Source of the DNA: JBARKJ01 sp963698885
Lineage (GTDB): Bacteria > Nitrospirota > JACRHJ01
Reading direction: 5' to 3'
DNA: 64,000 nucleotides
Assembly (NCBI GenBank): GCA_963698885.1
Contig: CAVOSJ010000007.1
Coordinates: forward strand, 1 to 64,000
Shown here: positions 16,483-25,756 of the stretch, piece after piece
Numbering within the stretch: position 1 is the stretch's first letter
Layout: each line of letters starts with the position of its first letter
The notes under the pieces: generated by a model
What the model saw: only the letters and a program-made list of their open reading frames with translations
Told to the model about the DNA's origin: nothing
Databases searched by the model: none
Translations under genes and position numbers: made by a program

Positions 16483-17805
16483 TTGCAATCTTTAGGAACA
16501 CATTTGCTGTTAGAGCTGCGGGACTGCAGGGCCGGAATACTCCAGGACCTGGATAAGGTTCGGGAAATAATGGTCAACGCCGCCCGCGAAGCAAAGGCGA
16601 CCGTGGTTGAGGTCGCGTTCCATGAGTTCAACCCGTTCGGGATAAGCGGAATGGTTATCATCGCCGAATCCCATCTTTCCATCCACACGTGGCCGGAGTA
16701 CAATTACGCCGCGGTGGATATTTTCACCTGTGGAGAAATTATAGTTCCGCAGGAAGCCGCGCACTACCTTATACGCGAGTTCGGGTCCCAGAGCCCCTCC
16801 ATGGTGGAGATGAAGCGCGGTATGCTCTCTTTCGACGGCACTCATCTGCCGCACAAGGTGGAAACGGAGGAGATCAGGAGAATATGTCTCAAGCCGAAAA
16901 ACTCCAAATGGTTCCTTGATTATCTGACCCCGGAAGAGGGTCATATACACGGCATCAAGAAGACGCTCTATAGCAAGAAGACGAAGTTTCAGGACATGGA
17001 GATAATGGAGACAGGCTCGTACGGGCGCTGTCTCATCCTGGACCAGAAGATGCAGTCCTCCGAGGTGGACGAGTTCATCTACCACGAGGTGCTCGTCCAT
17101 CCCGCGATGCTCCTGCACCCGGAGCCTAAAGACGTGTTCATCGTCGGCGGCGGCGAGGGCGCGACGCTCCGGGAAGTGCTGCGGCACAAGTCCGTTGAAC
17201 ACTGCCTCATGGTGGACATAGACGAGGAAGTGGTGAGGATGTCCGAGGAGCTTCTGCCGGAATACCATGCCGGGGCTTTCGACGACAAGCGCACCGAGCT
17301 TGCCTTCACGGACGCAAGGCGCTGGCTGGAAGAGAACGACAAAAAATACGACGTCATCATCATAGACATTTCCGAGCCGGTCGAAGAAGGCCCGGCGTAC
17401 CTCCTGTATACCCGCGAGTTCTATAAACTCGTCTGGGACCGCCTGACGGACGAGGGCACCATCGCGCTCCAGGCCGGGACTACCGCCATCGGCAAGCTCC
17501 TGAACCTGACCGCCGTCCATAAGACTCTTCAGACAGTCTTCCCGCATGTCGTGTCCATGCCCGCGGCGATACCGTCGTTCGGCCTGCCCTGGGGCTTCGC
17601 CTTAGCGAGCAAGAAGAACGACCCGCGCGCGCTTACGGTAGATGCCGTGGACAAGATGATAGCCCAGCGGATAAAGGGCGAGCTTAAGTACTACGACGGC
17701 GAGGCCCACCAGCACCTCATGCACCTGCCGAAGTACATAAGGAAGGCCATCATCGAGCAGTCGCTCATCATCGAGGACAACGCGCCGATATTCACGTATA
17801 ATTAG
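16483..17805 (+). CDS. S-adenosylmethionine decarboxylase-spermidine synthase fusion
   Basis: A 440-residue fusion. Residues 1 to about 125 are a class 1b (SpeH) AdoMet decarboxylase, with self-cleavage and pyruvoyl site ESHLSIHTWPE and FTCG. From about residue 140 it is a spermidine synthase (SpeE), with EEGHIHGIKKTLYSKKTKFQ, YHEVLVHPAMLLHPEPKDVFIVGGGEGATLRE, MVDIDEEVV and DISEPVEEGPAYLLYT. The usual DDP of the active site reads DIS here, so the aminopropyl acceptor may differ from putrescine. TTG start at 16483 after GGAGGG. The same polypeptide would make decarboxylated AdoMet and use it. A related decarboxylase gene lies downstream. Confidence 0.92.
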   Translation: MQSLGTHLLLELRDCRAGILQDLDKVREIMVNAAREAKATVVEVAFHEFNPFGISGMVIIAESHLSIHTWPEYNYAAVDIFTCGEIIVPQEAAHYLIREFGSQSPSMVEMKRGMLSFDGTHLPHKVETEEIRRICLKPKNSKWFLDYLTPEEGHIHGIKKTLYSKKTKFQDMEIMETGSYGRCLILDQKMQSSEVDEFIYHEVLVHPAMLLHPEPKDVFIVGGGEGATLREVLRHKSVEHCLMVDIDEEVVRMSEELLPEYHAGAFDDKRTELAFTDARRWLEENDKKYDVIIIDISEPVEEGPAYLLYTREFYKLVWDRLTDEGTIALQAGTTAIGKLLNLTAVHKTLQTVFPHVVSMPAAIPSFGLPWGFALASKKNDPRALTVDAVDKMIAQRIKGELKYYDGEAHQHLMHLPKYIRKAIIEQSLIIEDNAPIFTYN

Positions 17806-17840
17806 CGGGCGCGGCTTCCCAAGAAATTTAAAAAAAGGAA

Positions 17841-17871
17841 ACGGCCCAAGGGAAACCAAGGGCCGTTTTTG
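17841..17871 (+). terminator. Intrinsic terminator after speH-speE
   Basis: ACGGCCC (17841-17847) pairs with GGGCCGT (17860-17866), followed by five T. Confidence 0.8.
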
Positions 17872-17872
17872 A

Positions 17873-18693
17873 TTTTCACTGAGCAGGAGGTTATTGTGAC
17901 CAAAAAATTACTGAGGTTGGAAGATTTGGATGGGGCACTTCTATTACGCTCCCAAAACGAACATGGGATTATCTTTTAGTTCGCACATTTGCAATAAAAT
18001 GGCGTTTCAGGTTTGATGCAATTCGCCGGATTTTCCTGATTGCATTGCATATCAAAAAATCGAGGACTAAAGAAACAGGAAGTCAGTTTCGATTTTGAAT
18101 AGAAATCTAGAAAACTTTAAAAATCATAGGCATGATCCAAGTAGATGCGATTACATCATTTGCTAGGAAGACAATTGGCCTGATGCTCGATAAAGCAGCG
18201 TAAAATAACTGAACTGTAAGAAAAGAATTTGGACTTGCGTTTTAAAATCTGGATAGATGCCATTAAACGAAATTTTTGATGAAATCATTAGATGGCTACG
18301 AACGATGGAATATAATACTGTCTATGCCCTCGTTTTAATTCTAATGAGACTTGAACTGTTCCCGGTGTAAGCTTCACGAAAATGATTTACATATTGTTTT
18401 ACTAATGAGTCCCGATTAGTGCATCAACATATATTTGTTTTAAAAGAACAGGCATGTAGAGGCGGATAGACAGACTGCGCTAGCCCAAATTAAAATGAGT
18501 TTGAATGAAGATTAAGGCCACTTCTCCATTTTGAGGATAAAGGAATAAATTTCTTGAAATGCCGGATTTAAGCGTGCATGAATTAAGCAAACATAAATGT
18601 ATTTAGAATATTAGCCACAGTATCGATGATAAAATCATCTCACCGGAATCCATCATGAATAAATAGTTTAAAGAAATAGCGAGGAATAATTAG
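17873..18693 (+). other. AT-rich non-coding stretch of about 820 bases
   Basis: Base composition is visibly much more AT-rich than the flanking genes. I see no ORF beyond about 30 codons and no repeat copy. One short ORF with a good ribosome-binding site lies at its start. It could be an eroded gene, a long regulatory region for the decarboxylase downstream, or inserted foreign DNA. No homology can be read from it. Confidence 0.6.
17896..17979 (+). CDS. Possible 27-residue small protein
   Basis: GTG at 17896 with CAGGAGG upstream opens 27 codons beginning MTKKLLRLEDLDGALLLRS. It is the only plausible ORF in the AT-rich stretch. It may be a small protein, the remnant of a longer gene, or chance. 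Confidence 0.2.
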   Translation: MTKKLLRLEDLDGALLLRSQNEHGIIF

Positions 18694-20151
18694 ATGCCCA
18701 TAGACCCATCCCAGTATAAAACTCCGCTCTTCGACGCGATGATAAGCCTCGCCGAGAGCCGGAAGATCAGCTTCCACACGCCGGGGCACAAGTCCGGCAA
18801 GGGCATCGCCACGCGCTTTGTAAAGTACGTCGGACCGAACATCTTCTCCATCGACCTGACGACTCTCGACGAAGTGGACAGCCTCCAGAAGCCGATAGGC
18901 GTGATAAAAGAGGCGCAGGAATTGGCCGCGAAGGCATACGGCGCGGACCGGTCCTTCTTTCTGGTAAACGGCACGACGGCCGGGAACCACGCAATGGTAA
19001 TGACCGCGTGCAACCCGGGCACCGGAATACTCATGGCCAGAAACTGCCATAAGTCCGTCATCGCGGGCGCGATACTCGCCGGGGCGCAGACGCATTTCGC
19101 ATACCCCGCCATGGACTCGAAGCTCATGATGTCGATGAACGTGACATTCGATGCGGTAAAGGAGGCGGTGGAGCTGCACCCGTGGATAAAGGTGCTGGTA
19201 ATCACCTCGCCAAACTACTACGGCATCTGCGCCGACCTTGAAAAAATCATCCCGTTCGCGCACGGGCACGGCATGACGGTGCTGGTGGACGAGGCGCACG
19301 GGCCGCACCTGGGCTTCCATCCGGAGCTTCCGAAATCCGCGCTCTCCTGCGGGGCGGACATGGTGGTGCAGTCCACGCACAAGATTATCGGCGGGATGAC
19401 ACAGGCGTCCATGATGCACGCGAAAGCACAGCGGGTGGACGTGCAGACGTTGGCAGGCGTCTTGAAGGTCGTGCAGACCACGAGCCCGTCATACATCCTG
19501 ATGGCCTCCCTCGATTTAGCCAGAATGCAAATGGCTACAGAGGGTACAAAATTACTCGCCAAGACGCTCGAACTTGCAAGATGGGCGCGGGGCGAGATTA
19601 ATGATATAGAGGGCCTTCGGTGCCTCGGGAAAAATGACGTTATAGAGCGGGACATGGGGGATTTGGACGAGACGAAGCTTACGATAAACGTGAGCGGTCT
19701 GGGGATGACGGGCTATCAGGTCTCGCAGGCGCTGAACGCAGACCATGACATTCAGATCGAGATGGCGGACCCGTTCCACGTATTGGTGATAGTCTCAATC
19801 GGCGACAGGAGCGAGGACGTCTCGCGCCTGGTCGCGGCCCTTCGGGAGATAGCGAAAGGAAAACGCACGGCTGGTAAATTCAACTGGGAGATGGTGAAAC
19901 CGCCGGTGGGGACTCCGCAGGGGCTCCCGCCCAGGGAGGCGTTCTTCGCGGCGCACGAGCTTGTGCCCCTTTTGGAATCGGCGGGTAGGCTGTCTTCCGA
20001 GATCGTGACCGTCTATCCGCCTGGCATACCGATGCTCGTACCCGGAGAGGTGGTCACGGAAGACGTGGTGAATTACCTCCAGCGCGTATCCGATATGGGC
20101 GGGACGGTGGACGGACTTGCCGAAGACGGGCGCATCGGGGTCGTGAAATAA
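18694..20151 (+). CDS. Orn/Lys/Arg decarboxylase family (fold I, probable arginine decarboxylase)
   Basis: A 485-residue PLP enzyme. Signatures are ISFHTPGHKSGKG at the N-terminus, SFFLVNGTTAGNHAMVM, ITSPNYYGICADL, VDEAHGPHLGFHP and the PLP lysine in QSTHKIIGGMTQ. The C-terminal domain has VYPPGIPMLVPGE. It lacks the N-terminal receiver-like wing domain of inducible decarboxylases, as expected for the short biosynthetic (Firmicutes SpeA) type. It would supply agmatine or putrescine for the fusion enzyme upstream. Arginine versus lysine or ornithine preference is not decided by sequence. Confidence 0.88.
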   Translation: MPIDPSQYKTPLFDAMISLAESRKISFHTPGHKSGKGIATRFVKYVGPNIFSIDLTTLDEVDSLQKPIGVIKEAQELAAKAYGADRSFFLVNGTTAGNHAMVMTACNPGTGILMARNCHKSVIAGAILAGAQTHFAYPAMDSKLMMSMNVTFDAVKEAVELHPWIKVLVITSPNYYGICADLEKIIPFAHGHGMTVLVDEAHGPHLGFHPELPKSALSCGADMVVQSTHKIIGGMTQASMMHAKAQRVDVQTLAGVLKVVQTTSPSYILMASLDLARMQMATEGTKLLAKTLELARWARGEINDIEGLRCLGKNDVIERDMGDLDETKLTINVSGLGMTGYQVSQALNADHDIQIEMADPFHVLVIVSIGDRSEDVSRLVAALREIAKGKRTAGKFNWEMVKPPVGTPQGLPPREAFFAAHELVPLLESAGRLSSEIVTVYPPGIPMLVPGEVVTEDVVNYLQRVSDMGGTVDGLAEDGRIGVVK

Positions 20152-20155
20152 AAAT

Positions 20156-20234
20156 GGTTACGTTCTTAGGAAGAACGTAACCAAGGCGAAACAGTTTAAA
20201 AGTTTTTGGTGTTACCTTTTTCCAAAAAGGTAAC
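20156..20234 (+). repeat. Dispersed bipartite hairpin repeat with divergent A hairpin
   Basis: The A position holds a different perfect stem, GGTTACGTTCTT with its complement (20156-20182). The linker (AGTTTAAAAGTTTTTGGTG) and B hairpin (20211-20234) are standard. Confidence 0.85.
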
Positions 20235-20240
20235 GGTTTG

Positions 20241-20777
20241 CTATTTTCCGACCTGCGGCTCAAGCCTGCGGGCCATCTCAAGCGCGCCCAATGCCTCCTG
20301 CTTCCTCCCAAGGTCCTTAAGCGCGACATACTTGTTGTAGTACGCGTTCGCGTATTTCGGCTCTAACTGTATCGCGCGCTCAAAGGATATCAGCGCCTCC
20401 TGTACCTTCCCCAGCCTACCCAGCGCAGAGCCCTTGTTGTTGTACGGCTTCGGGTTATCCGGGTCCAGCTCGATAGACTTGTCGTACTCCGTTACGGCGT
20501 CCGCGTCCTTGCCCATCGCGGATAACGCGATGCCCTTATTGTAATGCGCGGGGGCGAAGTACGGGTACAGCTCAATCACCTTGTCGAATGCCTCCAGCGC
20601 CTTGGGATAGTTCCCCTTCTCTGAGAACGCTACGCCCTGGTCCATGTAACGGTCGGCCTCGTCTGCCTTGCCCGGCAGGGATATCTGGACGTTTGCACCG
20701 ACCGCCGCGATTGCATACGGCGCGAAGAGTCCCGTGATCATCACCGCCGCCGCGAAAAATACATAAAACTTTTTCAT
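20241..20777 (-). CDS. Exported TPR protein
   Basis: A 178-residue protein starting at ATG 20777 (MKKFYVFFAAAVMITGLFAP), chosen because AAGGAG lies at good distance. The N-terminus is a signal peptide ending near AIAA. The mature part is three to four canonical TPR units (DQGVAFSEKGNYPKALEAFD, HYNKGIALSAMGKDADAV, YNNKGSALGRLGKVQEAL, YYNKYVALKDLGRKQEAL). It is likely periplasmic and binds other proteins; no specific role can be given. Confidence 0.82.
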   Translation of the reverse strand: MKKFYVFFAAAVMITGLFAPYAIAAVGANVQISLPGKADEADRYMDQGVAFSEKGNYPKALEAFDKVIELYPYFAPAHYNKGIALSAMGKDADAVTEYDKSIELDPDNPKPYNNKGSALGRLGKVQEALISFERAIQLEPKYANAYYNKYVALKDLGRKQEALGALEMARRLEPQVGK

Positions 20778-20910
20778 GCGCAACGCTCCTTTGTAAATAA
20801 ACTGGCGTTAATTTCACATGAAAGCGGCAGCCAAGTCAATCAATAATGTTTATGATTAATGAAATTTAATATCGCGCGAAGCGGGGCGTTACCAGGCGTG
20901 GATTTTGGGT

Positions 20911-21354
20911 TTATTGCTTGTCAATATGAAGCTTCACTTCAAATTTATTTATTGCGCGCTCCTTGCCTTCCCAGACGCGATACTGAAGCAGCCTTAATGA
21001 CGTATCGCCGGGGGCGACGGCTTTAAATGACCGGATATCCTCCCTGGACCCTCCCAGGGCAGGCCCCCTCCCAAGGTTCTCGGGGGAACTGTCCACCACT
21101 TCTTCATCAATTAATTTCAGGTGAGATTCGTCAAGGCCGTCCATATGCCATAAGTATCCCGTCCCACCCGAGAATGTAAGGTCCACTTTTATTGTCTCTC
21201 CCAGGCCCAACTCGATCTCTTTGCCGCTATCTTCCATGGTTAAAATCTTTGGCGTCGTTTTGGAAGGTGCGGCATTGTCTGGTTGCTGCGCATTTGCGTC
21301 GCATGTTAAAAAAAATAACGGTAAAATAAATATCATAACCTTGAAGTAATCCAT
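20911..21354 (-). CDS. Chagasin-like (I42) cysteine protease inhibitor, exported
   Basis: A 147-residue protein with signal peptide MDYFKVMIFILPLFFLTCDANA; the Cys at residue 18 could make it a lipoprotein. The mature domain matches the I42 layout: SGGTGYLWHM in place of the NPTTGY loop, an ALGGSREDIRSFKAVAPGDTSL loop, and LQYRVWEGKE in place of the RPWE loop. Chagasin-type inhibitors block papain-family (C1) proteases with these three loops. A secreted C1A protease is encoded about 27 kb away, so it may protect the cell from its own enzyme. Confidence 0.72.
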   Translation of the reverse strand: MDYFKVMIFILPLFFLTCDANAQQPDNAAPSKTTPKILTMEDSGKEIELGLGETIKVDLTFSGGTGYLWHMDGLDESHLKLIDEEVVDSSPENLGRGPALGGSREDIRSFKAVAPGDTSLRLLQYRVWEGKERAINKFEVKLHIDKQ

Positions 21355-21370
21355 GTATAGCTCCAGATTT

Positions 21371-21404
21371 AAAAAGCCCGCTCCTGCTATCCAGAGACGG
21401 GCTC
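21371..21404 (-). terminator. Intrinsic terminator after mltG (minus strand)
   Basis: On the minus strand, GCCCG pairs with CGGGC followed by TTTTT. It separates mltG from the inhibitor gene. Confidence 0.6.
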
Positions 21405-21439
21405 TTATCTGCCGTGCCGACTATGCCTGGCAGTGCGCC

Positions 21440-22555
21440 CTACTTCTTTACCTGCTTCGAATTTTTCGGAGATACCGCCTTTTTCCCCGGCACAGTGTTC
21501 TTTTTCCAGGGGGGCGGCGCGGACGAGTAGTTGTCCATACTGGTCTCCACCTGATACTTATGCACCGCCTTGTTATGCTGGGCCAGGTCGCGGGAGAAAT
21601 AGTGCGTGCCGTCGTTTCTGGATACGAAATAGATGTAATCGACTTTCGCCGGGTAAAGCGCCGCTATGATAGACGGCTTGCCGGGGTTGGCGATCGGCCC
21701 GGGGGGAAGGCCCTTGTAGACGTAAGTGTTATACGGGTCCTTGAAGCGCAGGTTTTGGCGGGTCAGGTCCCCATTATACTTGCCGTTTCGTTCCAGGGCG
21801 TAGATAACGCACGGGTCGCACTGAAGCGGCATATTGACCTTCAGCCTGTTATGGAATACGGCTGAGATAAGGAGCCTCTCCGAGTCGAGGTTCGCCTCCC
21901 GTTCGATAAGCGAAGCGAGGGTTATCGCCTGAAGCTCCGTCATCCCAAGCTCCGCCGCGCGCGCCTTCAGGTCCGGATTGAACACCTCGTGGTATTTATA
22001 GACCATCTGCCTGAGGATGCCGTCCAGGCTTATTCCCTTCGGGAAGTAATAAGTCGCCGGGAACAAAAATCCTTCCAGGCTGTCTCCTTCCAGCCCCAGG
22101 CTGCGGACTAACTGAGGGTCTTTCGCTTTTTTCAGGAAGTCGTTTTTTGTCGTCAGCCCCGTAGCCGCGACCGCCTCGGCTATCTGGCCCATCTCGAACC
22201 CTTCCGGTATGACCACCTGGTATTCGATGATCTTACCCTTCTGGAGCATCATCAGGACGTCCAGCGGCTTCATCGAAGTGTCGAAGGAGTAGAACCCGGC
22301 GCGTATCGTCCTTGTCGCGCCGAGCAGCTTGCCCAGGATGATGAACGTCTGCCGGTCGGATATTATCCCGTTTTTCTTAAGCTCCTGGGCGACGCTTTTG
22401 AAGCTCGCGCCTTCCTGCACCAGCACCTCGTGGTATTCTTTTACGGACGACGCCGGCCGCATGAGAAAAAGCGCCACGTGCACCGCGAGCACGAACACTG
22501 CCGCAAGAAGAAGCGAGATAACCAGCTTTATGGAAATCGGTACTCTTAGCCTCAT
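21440..22555 (-). CDS. mltG: Endolytic murein transglycosylase
   Basis: A 371-residue inner-membrane protein with one N-terminal transmembrane segment (residues 9-31), a LysM-like region (VLVQEGASFKSVAQELKKNG) and the YceG/MltG catalytic domain. The catalytic glutamate is in LASLIEREAN, with FHNRLKVNMPLQCDP and YNTYVYKGLPPGPIANPG. It cuts nascent glycan strands during peptidoglycan synthesis. The C-terminal tail is lysine- and proline-rich. Its ATG overlaps the stop of the upstream isomerase gene (ATGA). Confidence 0.95.
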   Translation of the reverse strand: MRLRVPISIKLVISLLLAAVFVLAVHVALFLMRPASSVKEYHEVLVQEGASFKSVAQELKKNGIISDRQTFIILGKLLGATRTIRAGFYSFDTSMKPLDVLMMLQKGKIIEYQVVIPEGFEMGQIAEAVAATGLTTKNDFLKKAKDPQLVRSLGLEGDSLEGFLFPATYYFPKGISLDGILRQMVYKYHEVFNPDLKARAAELGMTELQAITLASLIEREANLDSERLLISAVFHNRLKVNMPLQCDPCVIYALERNGKYNGDLTRQNLRFKDPYNTYVYKGLPPGPIANPGKPSIIAALYPAKVDYIYFVSRNDGTHYFSRDLAQHNKAVHKYQVETSMDNYSSAPPPWKKNTVPGKKAVSPKNSKQVKK

Positions 22556-23492
22556 ATCTCCCTCAGGAGAGAATAGTTCACCTGCACCCTGGTCCTTGCC
22601 TTAAGCTGGGACAGCCATTTCTGGAACCGCTCCTCCCCCATCACCTTCGAGAGCTCCTTTACGGCGGCGGCCTGCGCCTCCCCGGAGGAGTTAGCGGCCC
22701 CGCCTTCAAAACGGCCTCCGCCTTGAATATGTGGTAGCCATAGGAGGTCTTTATTATATCACTTGTCTTCCCCGATTTCAGCTTCCATATTGCGGACTCG
22801 AAACCGGGCGGCATATCGCCTTTTTTTACCCACCCGAGGTCTCCTCCGGAAGCCGCGTCCGGAGAGAGCGAGCGTCTCGATGCAAGCTGTGCGAAATCCG
22901 CGCCCCGTTTAATCTCCGCAAGCAGTTCCCTGGCCTCAGCGCGGGACTCCACGACTATCTGCCGGACGCGCACCTGTTTATCCTTCCAGAGCTTTTTTTT
23001 GTTTTCCTTGATGTAAGCCGCCGCCTGCTCCTTAGTCACCGTAACCTTGGAGTATACCTGGGACGAGAGCAGCTTTTCCACGACAATGTCGCGCTCCGCC
23101 TCTTTCCTGTATTCCTCCAGGGTTATGCCTTCGCCCTTTAACGTGCTGCCGAAGGACGGGCCGTAGCCGGAACTGACTTTCGTAAGCCGCTCGTCAACCT
23201 CGCCGCGCGTCGCTGAGATTTTCAGCCGGCCGGCCTCGCGCAGGTACATCTCTTCCTGTATCATCTGCGAGAGCAGGTCTATTTTCGCTTCTTCGGAAGG
23301 GGCGACGCCTGAGATTTCGTCAAACCCGAACCTTAAACGGCTTAGCCTCTCCTTGAACTGGGGCAGGGTAATCTGGATGCCATCGACTGTTGCGAGGACG
23401 GGAGAAGCGGGGATGGTTCTCTCCGCCCTGGCGCACCCTACTACGAGTACGGCCAGGGCGGTTAAGACTGCTTTTTTTACGCCTTTTTTCAA
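22552..23492 (-). CDS. Lipoprotein parvulin-type isomerase, SurA/PrsA-like, copy 1 (apparent frameshift)
   Basis: Starts MKKGVKKAVLTALAVLVVGC, a lipoprotein signal. A SurA N-terminal-like region (LATVDGIQITLPQFKERL) is followed by a parvulin domain (VRVRQIVVESRAEARELLAEI, SGGDLGWVKKGDMPPGFE, TSYGYHIFKAEAVL). The frame is lost near 22690; one missing base restores a C-terminus ending LKARTRVQVNYSLLREI, whose stop overlaps the mltG start. It probably chaperones periplasmic or outer-membrane proteins. Confidence 0.87.
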
Positions 23493-23497
23493 TTTTT

Positions 23498-24414
23498 CTA
23501 CTTCTGCGCCGGGCCTCCCGGCTGCTCTGGCTGCTGCTGCGGAGCGACGTTCACCGCCGCCAAGTTCTGGGCGTTCAGTGTTATCTTCGCCTTCGAGCGC
23601 ATGTCCTTGACATAGGTCTCGAAAAGGTCTTCCTTCTTCTTTTCCGCCACCTGCTCCTTGAGCGCGTCTTTAAGCTTTGCGAAATCGCTGTCTGACGCAG
23701 GTTTTTTGTCGGTTACCTTCATGATATGATAGCCGAACTGGCTCTGGACTATGCCGCTGACCTCGCCCGGGTTCAGTTTAAAGGCGGCGTCTTTTAACGA
23801 GGCCGAGCCGAACTGCTCCCACTTAACCCAGCCGAGGTCGCCGCCGTTCGCCTTCGTTTTCTCGTCGAGGGAGTATTTTTTGGCAAGTGACGCGAAGTTC
23901 TCGCCGGCCTTGAGCTTTTGAAGGATGTCCTCGCGCCTCCTGCTGCGAGGCTACCAGGATGTGGCTTATCCTGACCGCTCCGAGGTCCGCCTTGTGCTGG
24001 TCGAAATACGCCTTCACGTCCTGGTCGGTCACGTTCGCCTTCTCCAGTATCTCTTTCTTCACGAACTCACCTAAGAGCAGGGTATCTTTAAGCCGGTTCA
24101 GCTTGGCCGCCATCTCCGGGTCCTTGTCCAGGCCCATGCTCTCCGCCTTCTGCACGATCAGCCGCTTATCCTCGAGGTTCTCCAGAAACTTCTCTTTGTT
24201 CTTGGGGTCTTCGAGCGCTTTCATGGCATAAGGGCTAAGGGCCGCCGCCTCTTCCTGGTAGTCCTCGGCCGTTATGTCCTGGCCGTTCACTACCGCGATT
24301 ACCGGCGAGTTCCCGGCCTTCGTGCCCGGCCGCCTGTTCCCCATTTTTAGCGCAAGCGGCGAAAACGAACAATAAAGCACAAGCGGCGGCAATTACCTTC
24401 AGTTTATTCGACAT
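23498..24414 (-). CDS. Lipoprotein parvulin-type isomerase, copy 2 (two apparent frameshifts)
   Basis: The start is ATG 24414, MSNKLKVIAAACALLFVFAAC, a lipoprotein signal. One extra base near 24330 and another near 23935 split the gene; correcting both gives a protein of about 305 residues. The parts are SPVIAVVNGQDITAEDY, an all-helical chaperone region, the parvulin domain (VRISHILVASQQEA, GGDLGWVKWEQF, SQFGYHIMKVTDKKP), and a Gln/Pro-rich end (APQQQPEQPGGPAQK). It sits 5 bases upstream of copy 1 and is a paralogue of copies 1 and 3. Confidence 0.85.
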
Positions 24415-24446
24415 CGCATCTCCAAAGTAAAAAATGTATAAGAACT

Positions 24447-24547
24447 GTTACCTTTTTGGGAAAAAGGTAACGCCAAAAACTTTTAAACTTGTTTATTCGT
24501 CCGGCTTTTCTTTGTGTTACTTTCTTTTCACCTGAAAAGAAAGTAAC
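24447..24547 (-). repeat. Dispersed bipartite hairpin repeat, reverse orientation
   Basis: B hairpin 24447-24471, linker GCCAAAAACTTTTAAAC, A hairpin 24516-24547 with GTTACTTTCTTTTC arms. It lies between isomerase copies 2 and 3. Confidence 0.9.
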
Positions 24548-24552
24548 GACTT

Positions 24553-25570
24553 TTATTTCTTCGGCGCCGCGTTATCATTTGCCGGCGGACAGCCCGGTTT
24601 GGCTTCTAGCTTTCTGATTTCTTCTCTGCTCCTTGCGCCGGGACATTCTCGCCGGCGCGGCCTGCGTCTCGGAAAGAGCGGTATCGTTTATCTTTATGTC
24701 CGCGTCCTTCCGAAGCTTGGCCAGGATATCATCATAGGCCGTCTTCTGCTTGTCCTGCATCAGCTTCTGCTCAATCTGCGCCGATACTTCGTCCAGCGGC
24801 TTTACGGACTCCGTCTTCTTGCCGGTGATCTTGATTATATGCCAGCCGAACTTCGTCTTTATCGGCCCCGATACCTCTCCGTCTTTCAGCGCGAACGCCG
24901 CTTTCTCGAAATCCGGGTCCATCACGCCTCTGCCGAACCAGCCCAGGTCCCCGCCGCGTGACGCGCTGGGGCAGGTCGATTTATCCTTGGCCACCGCTTC
25001 GAAGGACTCGCCCTTGTCCAGCCGCGCCTTTATCGCCTTCGCCTCGTCCTCGGTCTTCACCAGGATATGGCTTGCCTTCACCTGCTCGCCGGTCTTGAAC
25101 TGGTCCTTGTTCTGGTCGTAATAGTTTTTTATCTCCTCGGGCGTCACCTTGACCTGCCCGAAAGCCTTATTCCGGAGGTAAGTGGCGGCAAGCGCCTGCT
25201 TTTTAAACAGGTCCTCCTGCTTGTGCATCATCTCCATCGCCTGCTTGTAGTCCGGGTCGTCCTCCACCCCGGCCTTCAAAGCCGCCTGGGCGAACAGGTC
25301 CATCTCGATCAGCTTTTCCACGAGGGCCTTCTTGGCATCCGGGGTTACCGGCGGCTGTCCCTGAGAAGTCGCCTGCTGGAGTATCAGGTCGAGGGTGTCC
25401 GAGCTTATTTTTTCGCCGTTTACGGTAGCGACCGTATCGGCGGGAAGCGGCTTGGCCGCCGCCGGTGCGGGCTGGGAAGCGCTTTTTGCCGATGCGTCCG
25501 CTGCAAAAGCGGCTGGACTGACAGCCGCCAGGAGCGTCGCCATTACTAAAGCCACAGCAAATTTCCTCAT
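24553..25570 (-). CDS. Periplasmic parvulin-type isomerase, copy 3 (apparent frameshift near end)
   Basis: A signal peptide (MRKFAVALVMATLLAAVSPA, cut after AFA) is followed by an Ala/Pro-rich linker, ADTVATVNGEKISSDTLDLIL, a helical region, and a parvulin domain with VKASHILVKTEDEAKAIKARL, SRGGDLGWFGRGVMDPDFE and TKFGWHIIKITGKK. The open frame ends at 24575, but shifting near 24650 gives the more natural end KLEAKPGCPPANDNAAPKK with stop at 24553. Unlike copies 1 and 2 it lacks a lipobox and should be soluble. Confidence 0.87.
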
Positions 25571-25660
25571 TTAACCTCTTTTTCTCTTTATTTTCCCGTT
25601 AATTAATAAAGCAGGACCCCCGCCTCCCTGGAACCCTGCCGTAAATACCTCAAAACCTTT

Positions 25661-25739
25661 GTTACCTTTTTGTAAAAAGGTAACGCCAAAAACTTTTTAA
25701 ACTATACTGTTAACTCTCCTTTCTGCCGAAAGAAGAGTG
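25661..25739 (-). repeat. Dispersed bipartite hairpin repeat, reverse orientation, degraded A half
   Basis: B hairpin 25661-25684 and linker GCCAAAAACTTTTTAAAC are normal. The A half (25714-25739) is an imperfect stem (ACTCTCCTTTC with GAAAGAAGAGT). Confidence 0.8.
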
Positions 25740-25756
25740 CCACTATATATAACACG

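Noticed and set aside
16510..17547. A 345-codon open frame on the minus strand
   Set aside because: Antisense shadow of the SpeH-SpeE fusion.
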